Positions 24,201-35,978 of a stretch of DNA of 64,000 bases are shown here, in pieces. How positions within the stretch are numbered: position 1 is the first letter of the stretch; each line of letters starts with the position of its first letter. Position numbers and translations under genes: made by a program. The notes under the pieces are model-generated. The model ran no database searches. It worked only from the letters and a program-made list of their open reading frames with translations, and was not told the origin of the DNA. The DNA comes from Pampus argenteus (lineage: Eukaryota; Chordata; Actinopteri; Scombriformes; Stromateidae), in contig CM072869.1 of the NCBI GenBank assembly GCA_036937835.1, positions 9,212,001 to 9,276,000 of the forward strand, written 5' to 3'.

Positions 24201-24676
24201 GTGGATCCAGGCAGCAGTGAACGGGCAACGTGTTCCTGATAGCTGCTGCAAAACCCCCACTGACCTCTGCGGCCGCAGGGACCATCCCTCCAACATCTAC
24301 AAGGTGGAGGTAAGTACAGTACTGTCCAGTAGTCTGTAGAAAACTATTACATTGTAATAATAAATGATTGTAATGTCTTTCTTTTTCTTGTGCTACCAGG
24401 GAGGCTGCATTATAAAATTAGAGGACTTCATCCTGAGTCAGTTATATGTTCTTGGAGCAGTGGGCATTGGGATAGCATTTTTACAGGTAAAGTCCTAACC
24501 ACTGAAATTAAAATTAACATCCTTTTATATATTGTGTAAAACACCAGCAACTGCACTGTAAAACACGTCTGTGTGCACTGATGAACTAAGATTTTCCTCG
24601 TGTCTTTTTCTTTCAGCTTGTGGGGATGATGTTTACTTGCTGCCTTTATCGAAATTTGAAAGAAGAGCCATACTGA
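21240..24676 (+). CDS. cd151: CD151 tetraspanin
   Basis: Seven coding exons: 21240-21323, 21976-22167, 22748-22822, 23447-23551, 24154-24309, 24400-24486, 24617-24676; 759 nt, 252 residues (human 253). CD151 is a four-span tetraspanin that binds laminin-receptor integrins (alpha3beta1, alpha6beta4) and organises adhesion complexes. Seen: N-terminal TCGTICLKYLLFIFN, palmitoylatable juxtamembrane Cys, the large loop with CCG (155-157), PDSCC (180-184) and further Cys, a sequon at N159 as in human, and a YRNL C-terminal Yxx-hydrophobic endocytic motif. The integrin-contact triplet, QRD in human, reads RRD here (193-195). All exons except the last end between codons, so each could be skipped in frame. 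Intron 4 carries a MITE and the 3'UTR another. Choice over other tetraspanins rests on the NIYKVEGGCI block and the cracr2b neighbour. Confidence 0.95.
23640..23940. repeat. MITE copy in cd151 intron 4
   Basis: Starts TTAAAGGATAAGTTCACAAT and ends ATTTGGGCACCTGCCTATTA followed by GTAAGACAGAC. This matches the right end of the inner element at 7336-7480. The structure fits a non-autonomous DNA transposon very common in percomorphs. No open frame. Confidence 0.55.
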
Positions 24677-25846
24677 TTTTGGACTACTCAAATATCACGT
24701 GTCATATCATGCATTGCCAAATGTTTGGTTAGATACTTGAATGTCTCCAAATTTACAGATTTGTAGGATTCTGTGAAGTTGTGGCTTCAAGATATAACGT
24801 GCTGATTTGCAAAATATACACGTTAGAGTTACTGTTATGCTGCTGGACAGCAATGACCTCTTCCTGCAAAAATCCAATGCATGCTGTCAGTATCTTCCCT
24901 TTACATTAGAGCTGTACTATGCAGGATTTGTTGGCTGGTGTTTGTAAACACACAGCATTCAAAGTTGGCTCCATTTCCACCATTCAGCAGCGGTGGTCGA
25001 GTGAGCGTTGCTGGCGAGAACAAAGAAACAGAAATAAAAAAAAATTATTTTCTGATTTTTTAACAGTGGCTACGATCTAAAGCACACATAAGCACGCCCA
25101 CACTTACGTTTTGTGTGAATGCAGAGCTTCATCTTGTAAACTGTGGCGTCTCTGCTCTGCATGTGTGTTGTTCAGCCTGACCCTCGGTCAAAACAGACAC
25201 ACAGACCTGCAGCTATTTATATAAAGGGATGTAACCAACCTCACACCTTATGTGCTGTTATTAGCTGGGAACTACACACCCACTGCCAAAAGATTGCAGG
25301 CCAGAAACCTTAAGGAACACAGCAAAATTACTTTTGAGTCATTTTTCATTTTTTTTAGGGAAATCCTGCATAGTATACGTTTAAAGATAAATGATGTGTG
25401 GATGAACTTGTGAGCAAAGGCTGCATTTTAAATAGCAGCAACAATGAGCATGCTGTGGCTACATTTGAAATCATTGTTGGTCTTTTTTATTTATCTATAG
25501 CATTTTTATGTATGTCACACAGTTTTTATCAAAGCTATTGTTATAAAAAAATATATATATAAGTGATTGTTTGATTGTTGGGATACCAATAAATTATATT
25601 TGCTGTTTAGGTCGTCTTGAATGAATTTTACAGACCGTGTTGTATTTTTTTCCTGCTTTTAACGTTGAACTTTTCTTTTGAAATTCTCGCAGCGGATGTT
25701 ATTGTCAGCTGACAGCACTTACTTCCTCTTCGCGTATTTCTCTTGCATATTTTCATCCACATTTATCTTCTTATTCTTCTTCTTTATTTTAAACAAGCTA
25801 AAAAAAACAAAACATTTAATTTGGAGGGAACACAGAGATAAAAGAA
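24677..25846 (+). other. cd151 3'UTR and short gap before gatd1
   Basis: AATAAA at 25588-25593 is the probable cd151 poly(A) signal, giving a 3'UTR of about 0.9 kb that includes a complete MITE at 24915-25375. Only about 250 bp separate that signal from the gatd1 start codon, so the gatd1 promoter must be compact or overlap the cd151 3' end. Confidence 0.5.
24915..25375. repeat. MITE with perfect 15-bp terminal inverted repeats
   Basis: TACTATGCAGGATTT at 24915-24929 is matched exactly by its reverse complement AAATCCTGCATAGTA at 25361-25375. The 461-bp interior has no coding frame. Short perfect ends and small size fit a non-autonomous DNA transposon inserted into the cd151 3'UTR. Confidence 0.7.
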
Positions 25847-27297
25847 ATGTCTGCGAAGCCAACATGTTTGATAGTGGCGAGTGCCTCTGCTCAAGGTGGG
25901 TGAATTAGCTTGTAACAGTTGATGTATCAGGTCAGTTTTGATGAGTAGTTAACGCCAGTACTGAGTCAGTTTTGTACCAAAATATGAGAGCTTAAACCTT
26001 CATAATCTAAATATAGACGTTGACTGAGTTTAGGTGTAACAGCTGCCTTAGAAATATCCGTGTTTTTTTGTAGATGTAGATGAATCTGAATTCTCTGAAA
26101 GGTTTAAAGCTGATGTGTTTTATTCATTCAGGAGTGTCAGCAAAGTCTTTCCATCAGTCCTTCAGTCTTTGTGCCTCAGTGTTTAACCTCCAGACAGCCA
26201 CACCTGGGGTAAGTCTCTTCATTACTGAAACATACACAGATAAGTGGAACTTCCTGTTGTGGAAGCTAAGTGTTTTTGAATTGCAGGGGAAGCCTATAGA
26301 CTTCATTGGAGTTGATGAAAGCACTGCCAGATGGGTGCAGGACTTTAATGTGAAACCCTACGCAACACCAGCCAAACTTGAATCTATAGATGGTAACTGC
26401 ACTGACTTGCCCACTTTCAAATCTCTGTTAAACACACACCTTTTTAAAATAGCTTTTAATGCTTAGTCCAGTCTATTGTGTTTTCTTTTTATGTACTTTT
26501 TACTGATTTGACGTTCTTTTTATGTAAAGTGCCTTTGAGTATCTAAAAAGGCTACTATTCTACTCAGTTGTGTCATGATGACCTTTTCCAGGTGCTCGAT
26601 ACCAGGCGCTGCTTATCCCGGACTGCCCTGGAGCGCTGAATGACCTGGCACACAGTGGCTCTCTGCATCGCATTCTCACACACTTCATTTCTCAACAAAG
26701 TTAGTGAGGCTCACTTAAAACTATTCACACTGTAATCGATATATATATGTCAGATGTATGTGGATGCAGGTCATTATTCTCTGTGCAGAGCCTGTGTGTG
26801 CAGTCGGACAAGGAGTGTCAGCGCTGTGTTGTGCCACTGAGGGACAGAGGTGGATCTTCAGCGGCTACAGTTTAACAGGGGTTAGTGTCCTTCTAATATA
26901 CATGAGGGGAATATACCCAGTTAGTAAGGTAATTACGCCTTTACCTGGTGTTCAATGTATTTATTAATGGTGTCTGTTTTTGTGGAAAGCCGTCAGTGTT
27001 TGAACTAGTGCGAAGGCCAGACTTTGCCAACTTGCCCTTGATTGTGGAAGACTTTGTGAAGGATAGTGGTGGATCCTACACAGGTAAGTTTACCTGCAGA
27101 GTACAGCTGCTAAAATTGGTAAATACTTAATAAGCATTTATAAAACTAAAACCCTCTTATGTTCATCTCTTTGTTTTCCAGCCAGTCAAGAAGATGCTGT
27201 GCATGTAGTCATTGACAGACACCTAATAACTGGACAGAATATGCAGTCGACCTCCCTTGCTGTAAATAATCTTATCCTGCTCTGTAGTGCCAAGTAA
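25847..27297 (+). CDS. gatd1: GATD1, DJ-1/PfpI-like glutamine amidotransferase class 1 domain protein
   Basis: Seven exons: 25847-25895, 26132-26208, 26287-26392, 26592-26699, 26789-26880, 26990-27083, 27182-27297; 642 nt, 213 residues, close to the mammalian length. It begins MSAKPTCLIVASASAQGVSA and matches GATD1 (PDDC1) throughout. A class I amidotransferase-like fold is indicated by the nucleophile-elbow region PVCAVGQGVSALCCAT (Cys in CAVGQG) and the strand LLIPDCPGALNDL. Its reaction is not established in the family, so enzymatic activity is not assigned. The VVIDRHLITGQN block near the end is typical of DJ-1/PfpI-type domains. AATAAA at 27450-27455 lies about 150 bp past the stop. In human the gene lies in the same 11p15.5 neighbourhood as CRACR2B and CD151, in a different order. 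Confidence 0.93.
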
Positions 27298-28006
27298 TAG
27301 AAGAAAATATTTACAGCAGTTTAGATGCTCCACATTTATATTCATGTAATGAAACAAACATTCATATAAACATTGGAAGATGATGAATAAGAACAAATGT
27401 TTAGCAACCCTGTAAATTCAACAATTTTACTTGCTGTTATGATAAATCCAATAAAGAAACACAATCAAATGTCTTGATTAAAAAATTTAAAACTTGACCC
27501 AGCAGCAGAAAGATTTGTTGGCAACAGTCAGAAAATCAGCAGAAGATTCTAGTTTTGGACTGAAAAGAGGCTGCAAATATGACATGTGAACCCAACGTAA
27601 TGTATCCTTCTTTGAAACTTTATACATATTGATTAACATGCACTTTCTGCTGTTGAATGAAGATGTGTTGCTGCACCGTTTTTTACAATATCAGTAATGT
27701 AAAAACAAAAAAAACCAAACTGAAGTACCTATTATTTCCTGGCACAATCTTAAACCAACAAACCCCGAGTTCCACTCCGGTAAACCAGATTTCTCAACAC
27801 TTCTTCCTGACCCTCAAACAAGTTGAATATTAACTAAACCCTGTCAATGGCTTGTTTCAGAGTTCATGTCATTTACTCCAAAACAAAATAGAAAAAATGA
27901 ACAGTTCCATACAGCATATTCATTTTTGATGCACCATGATCAGAAAAAAAGAAAATCCATGTGTTGATGATTTAATGTCCACAGTCTTCTTAAACAAGTC
28001 CAGCTC
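27298..28006. other. Convergent spacer between gatd1 (+) and chid1 (-)
   Basis: No gene. Contains the gatd1 3'UTR (AATAAA 27450-27455) and the chid1 3'UTR on the other strand; a minus-strand ATTAAA (TTTAAT near 27972) is the closest possible chid1 poly(A) signal. No clear repeats. Confidence 0.45.
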
Positions 28007-31000
28007 TCATAGGAGATCATAGAAGTAATCCAGTCCTTGTCCCAACTCCCATAAGGAAATTCCAGTACCCAGTTCAGTAGCTAAAGAGATCCTCATGTGG
28101 ACTGACTGTAAAAAGTATTGAAATAATGTTAATATTCCCATTCATCCTGCAGTAAATCTAATGAAAACATCACTTAAGTTCAAGTGGCAACCACTTAAGG
28201 AATAACTAAGTTATAATAAAGGTTTAAGAAGACACCATTGCTTTGCATCTGCTAGACACTGTATGAGAAGGTTTCTCACATAGTTTTTCATATTTCATAC
28301 AACGGAAGGTCTACAAAATAAAAGTACAAATATGTATGTCTGTATCAGTAACTCCACAAGAGCCCATTCATATATTACAAAGCACAAACACTAAATAGCT
28401 TTAGTGTTGTAATTACTGTAGATGGCGTTTGACAAAGAACTGAAGTAATTTAAGAGTGAGAGAGACCTCTTTAATAACCCTTTCTTGTGTGGTAATAATG
28501 TAATTAGCCTTATAGTGAGACTATGTAACTTTTTAAAGAAGAAGAAAAAATACATTCTTCGTCTTAAAAATAAAAACTTAATTCTGCTTAATTGCTTAAT
28601 TCTGATACCAAAGATTTTTACCCACAAACTTAACTTAAAATGTAAAGAGTTTTACCTTCAGTGATGGATAGTACACAACATGTTTAACACCATTGCTCCT
28701 GAAATGAAAGAGAAAGGACATAGGTATTTAAATGATGCTGTTAAAGGCCAATTTTTGTTCATTTAAATTATTATGCTACCATCACCTCTTGTAAGTAAAA
28801 TAATGCTCTGCAGAGTATTCGTCCCAGAGAAGTTTTGGCCTGTTTTCCCGCAAAATCTCAATGTATCTGCAGAAAATTAGAGACAAATGTATAAGAACAC
28901 GTTAAACACTAAAATGTAAATAAATTCCAACAGTTGTTGCAATGTTATCTTACCTCCCCCCTAGGATAGGCTCTGTACCCTGGCTTGCAAAATCAAGGCC
29001 ATACAAATTGAGTCCAAGCAGGATCTTTTGCCTCCATTGAGTGTTGGGTGCAAGCTGGAGAACACAGTCTTTCACCCAGTGCAGGGGAGAGCTTGGGCCT
29101 GGTCTATTAAAAACAAACAAACAAACAAAAAACAAACACACACAGACACCACTGTCAGTATGTGACAAAGCTGTGAATTCTTGTTTCAGGTGTCAGCTTT
29201 TCAGGTCATCTCACCATCTTATTTCCATTTTATCCACTATGAATTTGTGTCTGTGAACCTCACCTGTCACCGCTGGAGTAGTCGTATGTCATGAGGCTGA
29301 ATCCATCGACAACCGGGGCCAGCTGCTCAAACTCCTCCCTGCCAAACATACCTGGCTGCCCGGCACTGATCATGAATTAGACATAAAAGGACAGTCAGCA
29401 ACAATTTCAATTTTTTTATTTGTATTTACACTGGTAGAAAGCAAACCTTATTCACCTTGTCACAGCCGGTGGAATAACAAGAATGCAGTCTAATCTTTTG
29501 GCCTTCAAAGATTCACATATGTGTTTAACCAAATGCACCAGCTCCCTGTGTGAAAGGAATTATGTACAGTACACTGCTTATTTATTTGCACTGCACCCTT
29601 GAATCACCTCAGAAAAGGAATTAAAAAAAAAAAAAAAAGGATGTGTTTAGTATATAGTATATGTATAGAATAACCCACTTCCTTTTGTTGCCTCCCAGCT
29701 GGCTCCACAGCTCCAAAGTGAAACCATCAAAACCTTCAGTCTACAGGATACAGAGCTTCATTACACAGAAACGGTAAACACAACACTGTCGTAAAGGAGA
29801 TAAAGGTAAATACAGCACTTTTTACCTTTGCAACATCCACTAGCTCACTTCCCAGCTCCTCAATCTCATCTTCACTCCCCAGGACAGTCATGTAATCCTG
29901 GTAAGACCAGCCATCAAATAACAGCCGAGGTACTGAGGGTAGAGAAAACGTAAAGACACTATAAAGTCTTTCCTGAAACCACCTGCAGGGATCACAAGTT
30001 GATTTACGGATAGTGGAAAGGACAACATCTACTTACCCATCCTGACTTTTTTGTTGGATTTGCGTACAGCTTTGACCCAGCCTAGAAAGAGAAGAATAAT
30101 CTTTTTTTTTTGACCTTACACAAATCATTTATAATGATACTTTGATAAGAGATGAGGATTAGAATAGTGTTTCCTGTGTGACAGTTAATATGCGGGCCTA
30201 CTACCTGGATCATGGTCGTGGAGTCCTGTAACATCGAAGGTTTCTGGTCCTCTTCGCCGAAGTTGAAGCCACACCGGAGACACTGAAGTTAGTTTGGAGC
30301 CAAACATCTTGGCAACATCATAGCCGTGGGAATTCCACTGCAGCAAGGGGAAAAATAAGATGTCATTTTCAAAACTGAAACAAAAAATTAAATTATCTCT
30401 TATCGTCATTTTATCTTGTTTTAACTCGCACAGAAACAGTCTGATGAAGGATTTGGACAGACTTAATAAAATATTAAATCTTTCTTTTACTGCAGTGATA
30501 ATAGTTTTGTGAACTGGTTGAAACACATTCCTGGTTTAACAGCAGTAATTGACACTAACTATCACTATCTTCAGTAAAGAAGATAGTGATAGTTAGTGTC
30601 TGTGTTTCAGACTTACAGGAGTGATATATCCAAGCACTGATCCTTGAAAGGTTTTCTTGATATGAGTACTGTGTCTCTTTTCCTCCTTTACTATTTCTTT
30701 CCATTGAGGGTCTGACACCACAAGCCCTCTCTCCAACACAGACACCTCTGCTGGAGCTGTCTAAACAGGAGACAAAGAGAAATGAGCATATTTCAGTGAC
30801 ATGTCCTTATCAAACTTTCCAATATCATGACTGGACAAATGTCATTTATTGATTCTTGACAATACATGAGAGTCCAGTGACATGTTAGGCAAACAGAGGG
30901 AGACCTAAACGGCCTGACAGTGAACACATCTCACACCCATTTCAAGGTAAAGACCAGAAGTTACTCACCTCAGCCTCGGCTTTATGTGACTTCTTCGCAT

Positions 31001-31076
31001 CAGTTTTTGAAAGTGTGGCACTAACCAGCCAGCAGCATGAGATGGCGTGAAATAACAGAAATAACGTCGTTCTCAT
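28007..31076 (-). CDS. chid1: CHID1, chitinase-domain-containing protein 1 (stabilin-1-interacting)
   Basis: Twelve exons on the minus strand in reading order: 30969-31076, 30617-30760, 30205-30337, 30037-30081, 29826-29932, 29679-29740, 29456-29545, 29264-29365, 28954-29103, 28786-28866, 28656-28698, 28007-28105; 1164 nt, 387 residues (human 393). CHID1 is a secreted/lysosomal glycoside-hydrolase-18-fold lectin that binds saccharides and stabilin-1. The N terminus MRTTLFLLFHAISCCWLVSA is a signal peptide. The barrel begins VLGYITPWNSHGYDVAKMFG. Strand 4, where chitinases have DxxDxDxE, reads GFDGFTLELW, so the canonical acid triad is incomplete, as in the family. The C terminus is ISLWELGQGLDYFYDLL. 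Intron 2 contains a 22-bp perfect inverted repeat. A TGACGTA CRE/UPRE-like site (minus strand, 31357-31363) lies about 280 bp upstream of the start codon. Confidence 0.95.
30551..30600. repeat. Perfect 22-bp inverted repeat (hairpin) in chid1 intron 2
   Basis: Arms at 30551-30572 and 30579-30600 are exact reverse complements separated by the 6-nt spacer AGTAAA. The match stops abruptly on the outer side. The sequence is not a terminal repeat of a recognised transposon. Confidence 0.9.
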
Positions 31077-32562
31077 TTCCAAAAAGGCAGTAAAAAAGGA
31101 ATCGTTAAGCAGTTAAATCTGGGTTAGCTCACGTCTAAAGGTTTGCAGTACAAGTGCTTCCTTCCTGACTGAGATCTGGCAAATTTAAAACCTGCATTTC
31201 CTGCTGCGGGCTAAAATCATACAAAACAACGAGCCCAAACAGCCCCGTTCACTCTGCTATAACACAGTACCCACTTTTAGAGGAAACAACCAGCGCAGGT
31301 TGTTGAACGGTTTGTACCAATGTGATTGTGACAACTTAGCTCAACGTGTTTCTTGTACGTCACCAAACAGGACAACTTCCGCGCTGCGTCCTCTTCAAAA
31401 TAAATGTTGTGTGTTTGGCTTCGAGAGAAGTCGTCTGAACAGGTCAATGTAGCTAACGGTTAGCATGTTGACAAGCTAGCACAACTACAAACCTTGGGTT
31501 ATTGGAGCCAACCCTAACACTAGCAAGCTAGCTTGGTTAGCACGGCGCATCTGTAACGTAATTCACATTAACTGTGATAATGCTAATGCTCATTTTGGCG
31601 AAAAAAAAAATCTTACAAATGTATTTTTTAGGTGACCAAAACGTTACAACACACTGCCACAGTGACTTGGGTAATATGACCTTTCTTTGTTTGTCTGTTG
31701 TTTTTAGCTGAAGCTAATTGACAAACAGTAAACAATAAACAGTAACTAACATGTTCAGGTATGTAAATAAACATTTAGACTGATACTTTGCCTTTTACAG
31801 GCTACTCCACTGATTAGTGTAACAGTTACCACTTCCATAAAGTTCAATAAGTTGCAGGAGACACATTAAACTAACAGTGAGGGTGAGATATCCTGACGTT
31901 TAGACTTAAGTTTGATTTGAAAAACTGGACCTTGAATATGTCATAACTCAACTAGTACTATAATAGTAACAAGTAATAATATACAAGTTTATTTCCAAGA
32001 TTCACACATTCACATTAGGAAAGGTAAAATCCCAAACAAAGAAAACGTGTTAAACTACAAATCTAAAAATGAATAAAAAATATTGAAATATTGAACATAT
32101 TTGAATAATGGCCTTCATATGTGTGTATTTCTATGATGGTTGATCTTCTTGCTTAGAAACCTTTTGTGAGAAATCCAGAGCTGGAAATCTTAAATGTAAG
32201 AAAATGCAACACAGGTCTGTAAAGTTTTGTTGTTTTTTCCCCCCTAAAAATCTGTCATGTATTTAGGTTCATAGCTGTGGAGATAAAACCAAGTCTCATG
32301 CTCAGATGAGAATAAGCAAGAAGGGCGAAGAATGACAAATCCATGGACCCAATAAGAAATCCTATCTGCAAAGGAAGCTGGACTCTAAACTGAAAGATAT
32401 GGCATCGCATAGGAAAGTAAAAAACAAAGAGGACACTTAACAATAACTAATAAAGTATTCTGAAACAGATCTGAAGTATATGAAGAAGTTTATAGTCTTG
32501 TTTGATGGAATACACACATATGTTGCTGACACTCAACAAACTTTAACTCTAGAGATGTGTAT
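31077..32562. other. Spacer: chid1 promoter side and TRIM gene 3'UTR
   Basis: 31077-31450 holds the upstream region of chid1. From 31450 to about 31950 nothing coding is seen; an isolated ATGTTCAG|GTATGT near 31751 looks like a start codon before a donor on the plus strand but has no visible continuation. 31985-32562 is probably the 3'UTR of the minus-strand TRIM gene, with TTTATT (AATAAA on its strand) at 31988-31993. Confidence 0.4.
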
Positions 32563-34902
32563 TTACTGTATTTGAGTGTGTTCTACATCCACAGTTATGC
32601 TCAGAGGACAGATGGTCAGTGGGCTGGAGTTTGTCCCCTTCTCAAACAATCCAGGGGAGATGAAGGGGTAAATTCTCTCTGTAAATCTGTCTTTAAATGT
32701 GTGTATTTTTGTCAAATCTGCAGTGTTGATGAACACCACTTTTCCTTTGTCACAGTCTAGTGCTACAGTAATCCTCTCTGGCTTCTGCTTCAACGTGAGC
32801 TTAGTGCGAGGTGAGGTCTGAGCCCAGAATGAGTCTCCGTTAGACAGCCCGATGACCCAGAAACCCTCAGTCGGGTTGAGGAAGGCAACACTCTTTCTTT
32901 TAATGGACTCTTGGGCGACTCCGATGTACCACTCTTTTCCTTGGCCCACATCGACAGTCCAGCTGTGCTTTCCAGATATAAAGCCGGTTGCTCCCAGCAC
33001 ACACACACGGTTGGTGCAGCGCTCAGGGTTGTCAGGTAGGAGCTGCTTGCTGCTATATTGCACACAGGTCAACTCTTCAGAGAACTTTAAGTTGGACTGG
33101 GCTGTATTTGGATCTAGAGTGACAGGAACTGGAAAACATAAAGTTCAGCAGATTAAAATTATATCTAATAGATGTTTTAAAATGATCGTCATGGTCTGTT
33201 CACTCACCATATTTCACAATGTTTGCCATCTTCTTCCATATTTCAAATTTAAGTAATCCCAGATGCTTTGCAGAGTTTATCATGATATCTCTGATACATT
33301 CTGGCTCTTGAATGTTGCATTTGACCCTGAAACATGTTGAAATTATCATAGCATCACTATCCTATGAAGATAGTGAATGCTGATTTTAGCAGATAGTTGG
33401 TTGTGCTTACCTTTTCTTTGTCTGCTTGTAGTCCTTTAGTTGAAGAAAAAAAGTGAGGAAACAGATCTAATTAACAAGGTGTTAGCTCAAAACATAGATG
33501 TGTCACATGGTTAACCACACCTGTCATCATAGAGCCCATCAGTCTATTGGTTTTTCTGACTGGGACTGAAACATTCTCCATTTAAATACGTCTGTGTTTT
33601 GGATTCAGTCTGCAGGTGTTTTCATCACTTCACTCTTTTCATCAAGGTCTAAATAAACAGCCATGATTTTGTGTGTGTAATGGCTGTAAACATACCTGTA
33701 AAAATGGTAAATCCCTCGTTCTGAGCGCTGTCTCAATATCAGTGATGAGGGACGAGAGGCTGTTGATCTGACTCTTGATGAGTTCCAGCTTCTCCCTCAT
33801 AACCTGGGTCTTAATTCCCTCTTCCTGTTTGAGCGCCTTCAGTCTAGTGTTTTCCTCCTCCTGAAGGAACAGGTGCAACTTCTCAAACTCCTCCTTAATT
33901 ACTTTCCCATTTTGAGCCGCCTGGGTCTGTAATATTGAGGAAGGTAGTTATTTATAGCAGTAAACAGAGGGTATGTTTGTGTGCTTTCTCTCTTTTGGCT
34001 GGAAGTCAAATAGTGAAGGCATGTCGATGGATATTGAACCTGTTTACTATTTACAAATACTGGATTGTAATTTAAATAATGTTGCAGATGTCATGTTGAA
34101 AACGATGAACACAACAGATGTATTAACTTTTACCTGTATGTAGTTTTTGGTTTCCTCCCAGTGCTCCTTTGTCTTGTTCAGCATCCTGAGCCTTTTCCTC
34201 AATGACTCTAGCTTCACTGAAATTTCTGTCTGAAATGTTCATATTAAAATTATATAATATTAAAATTTCCCTCTTCAGCCAAAGAAACTACAACCACATT
34301 GGCAGCACATCATGTTTACACTCAGATAAATCATTTCAGTCAATTCAGTCCCTGTGATTGCCGATAACTTGATTAATTGCTTATTTGATTGAAAAAAAAA
34401 TAATTGCCAAACATTCTGATAATTAATTGATATTTTCATTTTTCAAGCAAAGATGTCACATTGAGCCTCAAACTAATTGTTTACATTTCTACTTGTACTC
34501 TACCTTTTTCTGTTGGGCGGCCTCTCCTACTGGGCAGCACTCATGAACTTTATGCTGTCTTGATGTTTGGCAGACGAGACAGATGGGCTCTTCATCGTTC
34601 TGACAAAAGATCTTCAGCTTCTCGTTGTGAAGAATGCAAACTTCTTCTTCTTTTGGGTTCATGCCAGCCCTTTGTACTTGATAATCATCTGCAGCTATCT
34701 TTAACGGCAAATTGATAGGAGGCCTCACAGGGACGGACACAGTGCCGCAAACAGGGCATTCTCTGCATCCTTTCCATTCCCAGAATTTCTGTAAACAAAC
34801 TCTACAAATATTATGTCCACACTGAAGGAGAACAGGAAGGCAGTAAATATCAGAGCATTGAGGACAAAGCAGGTCCTCTTCTGAGAGTAGAACTGCTGCC
34901 AT
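32563..34902 (-). CDS. TRIM35-like E3 ubiquitin ligase (RING, B-box, coiled coil, PRY-SPRY)
   Basis: Six exons in the usual TRIM layout: 34504-34902, 34134-34229, 33696-33926, 33411-33433 (the typical 23-nt exon), 33208-33326, 32563-33128; 1434 nt, 477 residues. Residues 13-55 form a C3HC4 RING (CPQC, CGHNICRVC, CPVC), 88-125 a B-box 2 (CILHNEKLKIFC and following Cys/His), about 130-250 a coiled coil, and 290-477 a PRY-SPRY domain with LDPNTAQSNL, GKHSWTVDVG and YPFISPG. RING TRIMs ubiquitinate proteins recognised through the SPRY domain; many fish copies act in innate immunity. Fish genomes hold large lineage-specific TRIM families, so one-to-one orthology to TRIM35 is not claimed and no symbol is given. 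All domains are intact, so it is probably functional. Confidence 0.88.
34335..34450. repeat. MITE fragment in TRIM gene intron 1
   Basis: Contains AACTTGATTAATTGCTTATT and AATTAATTGATATTTTCATT, a decayed version of the ATTAATCGATTAG-type MITE seen at 7132-7510 and 53565-53795. Short and end-truncated. Confidence 0.4.
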
Positions 34903-35978
34903 CAGGTTGAAGTTTTCCTGTAGAGTGAGGTGACAGGGACTCTTTCTTCCTGCTCTTCAAGCGATGTGACGCTAGGCGAACCTGAATACTTAGTTGGAAT
35001 TTCAGTAAATGTTGGCAAACTAGTAAGACTGGTTAAATACACCTGACCTATTCCACACGTGGCAACTGTTCATCTGTATTGCTAACTCAAGGTTGAATAG
35101 AATGACAATGACTATCAGTTTGTAACAGTTAGTATCAAAATAATATAAAAGGATCTACATTAATACACCAACAGCTTGAAAAAAAACCATACAAAATAGT
35201 CAGTGGCAGTATTACATCAGTGCATTTTATTTTCCATAATGAAATATTTACATATTGGACACAGTGCACACTTGGTTCAGTTCAGCAGGTTCTGCACAGA
35301 GCGGTGAATTATTACTCCTCAGAGATCTTCAGCACAATCTGACTCTGGACTCTGAATCAACACGCTGTATTCGCAGATTATCGCACAAGCACAGACTCAT
35401 AATCAAGGAGGACTTGAAACATTTAGCACAACCCTTTATCCTTTTTGTCTGCAGATACCTGGACACTACTATTTTAAAACTGGACACTGTCTTGAAATGT
35501 AGGTGAAGACAATTAAAAACATTAACAAATAATAAAAGGCAAGACTAAACTGTAAAAAAACACCCACTTGAGATGGAAAATGTGGGAACAGGGTTAGGCC
35601 TGCATGTACTACATACCACAGTAGAGCTCCAGCTCCTCCTGCTTCCCCTGGTTTCGGTAAATCTCTTTACTCAGACAATGCACCTACAGTGTAGACAGCT
35701 GAAGACATACAAGAAAAAAGCAGCGTGGCATGTAGATACTCATGTGCTAACATGAGTCATAATTACTGCATAAACCAATAAAACATTACGTTATGTGTCA
35801 AGAGTGAGAAAACATATATATTTAACTGAGAAGAAAGGTTAATATTCTGTTTGATATGGCAACCTTTTGTTAAAACTGTTTTAATAAGACAAACCCATGA
35901 TCGGTGTGTTTACAGTAATCTGTGATGTAGGAGGTGTTTCAACTTCGTGTTGGCTGCAAGCTTTGATCCAACTTAAAG
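34903..35978. other. Spacer between TRIM gene and FAM180-like locus
   Basis: Holds the TRIM promoter side (34903-35100). A minus-strand AATAAA (TTTATT at 35228-35233) suggests the end of an unidentified minus-strand transcript. One possible minus-strand exon lies at 35617-35683, between a TGTAG acceptor and a GTATGT donor; it would encode EIYRNQGKQEELELYC, which I do not recognise. The first exon of the FAM180-like gene, expected to carry its signal peptide, was not found here. Confidence 0.3.

Noticed and set aside
31751..31765. ATGTTCAG followed by a GTATGT donor, a possible coding first exon divergent from chid1
   Set aside because: No continuation exon could be found downstream on the plus strand; eight bases are too little to support a gene.
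32852..33256. 134-codon plus-strand frame
   Set aside because: Antisense shadow of the SPRY exon of the minus-strand TRIM gene, which has full domain support.
35255..35506. 83-codon plus-strand frame upstream of the FAM180-like exons, considered as its missing 5' exon
   Set aside because: No signal peptide, no suitable donor, and no similarity to the start of FAM180 proteins.
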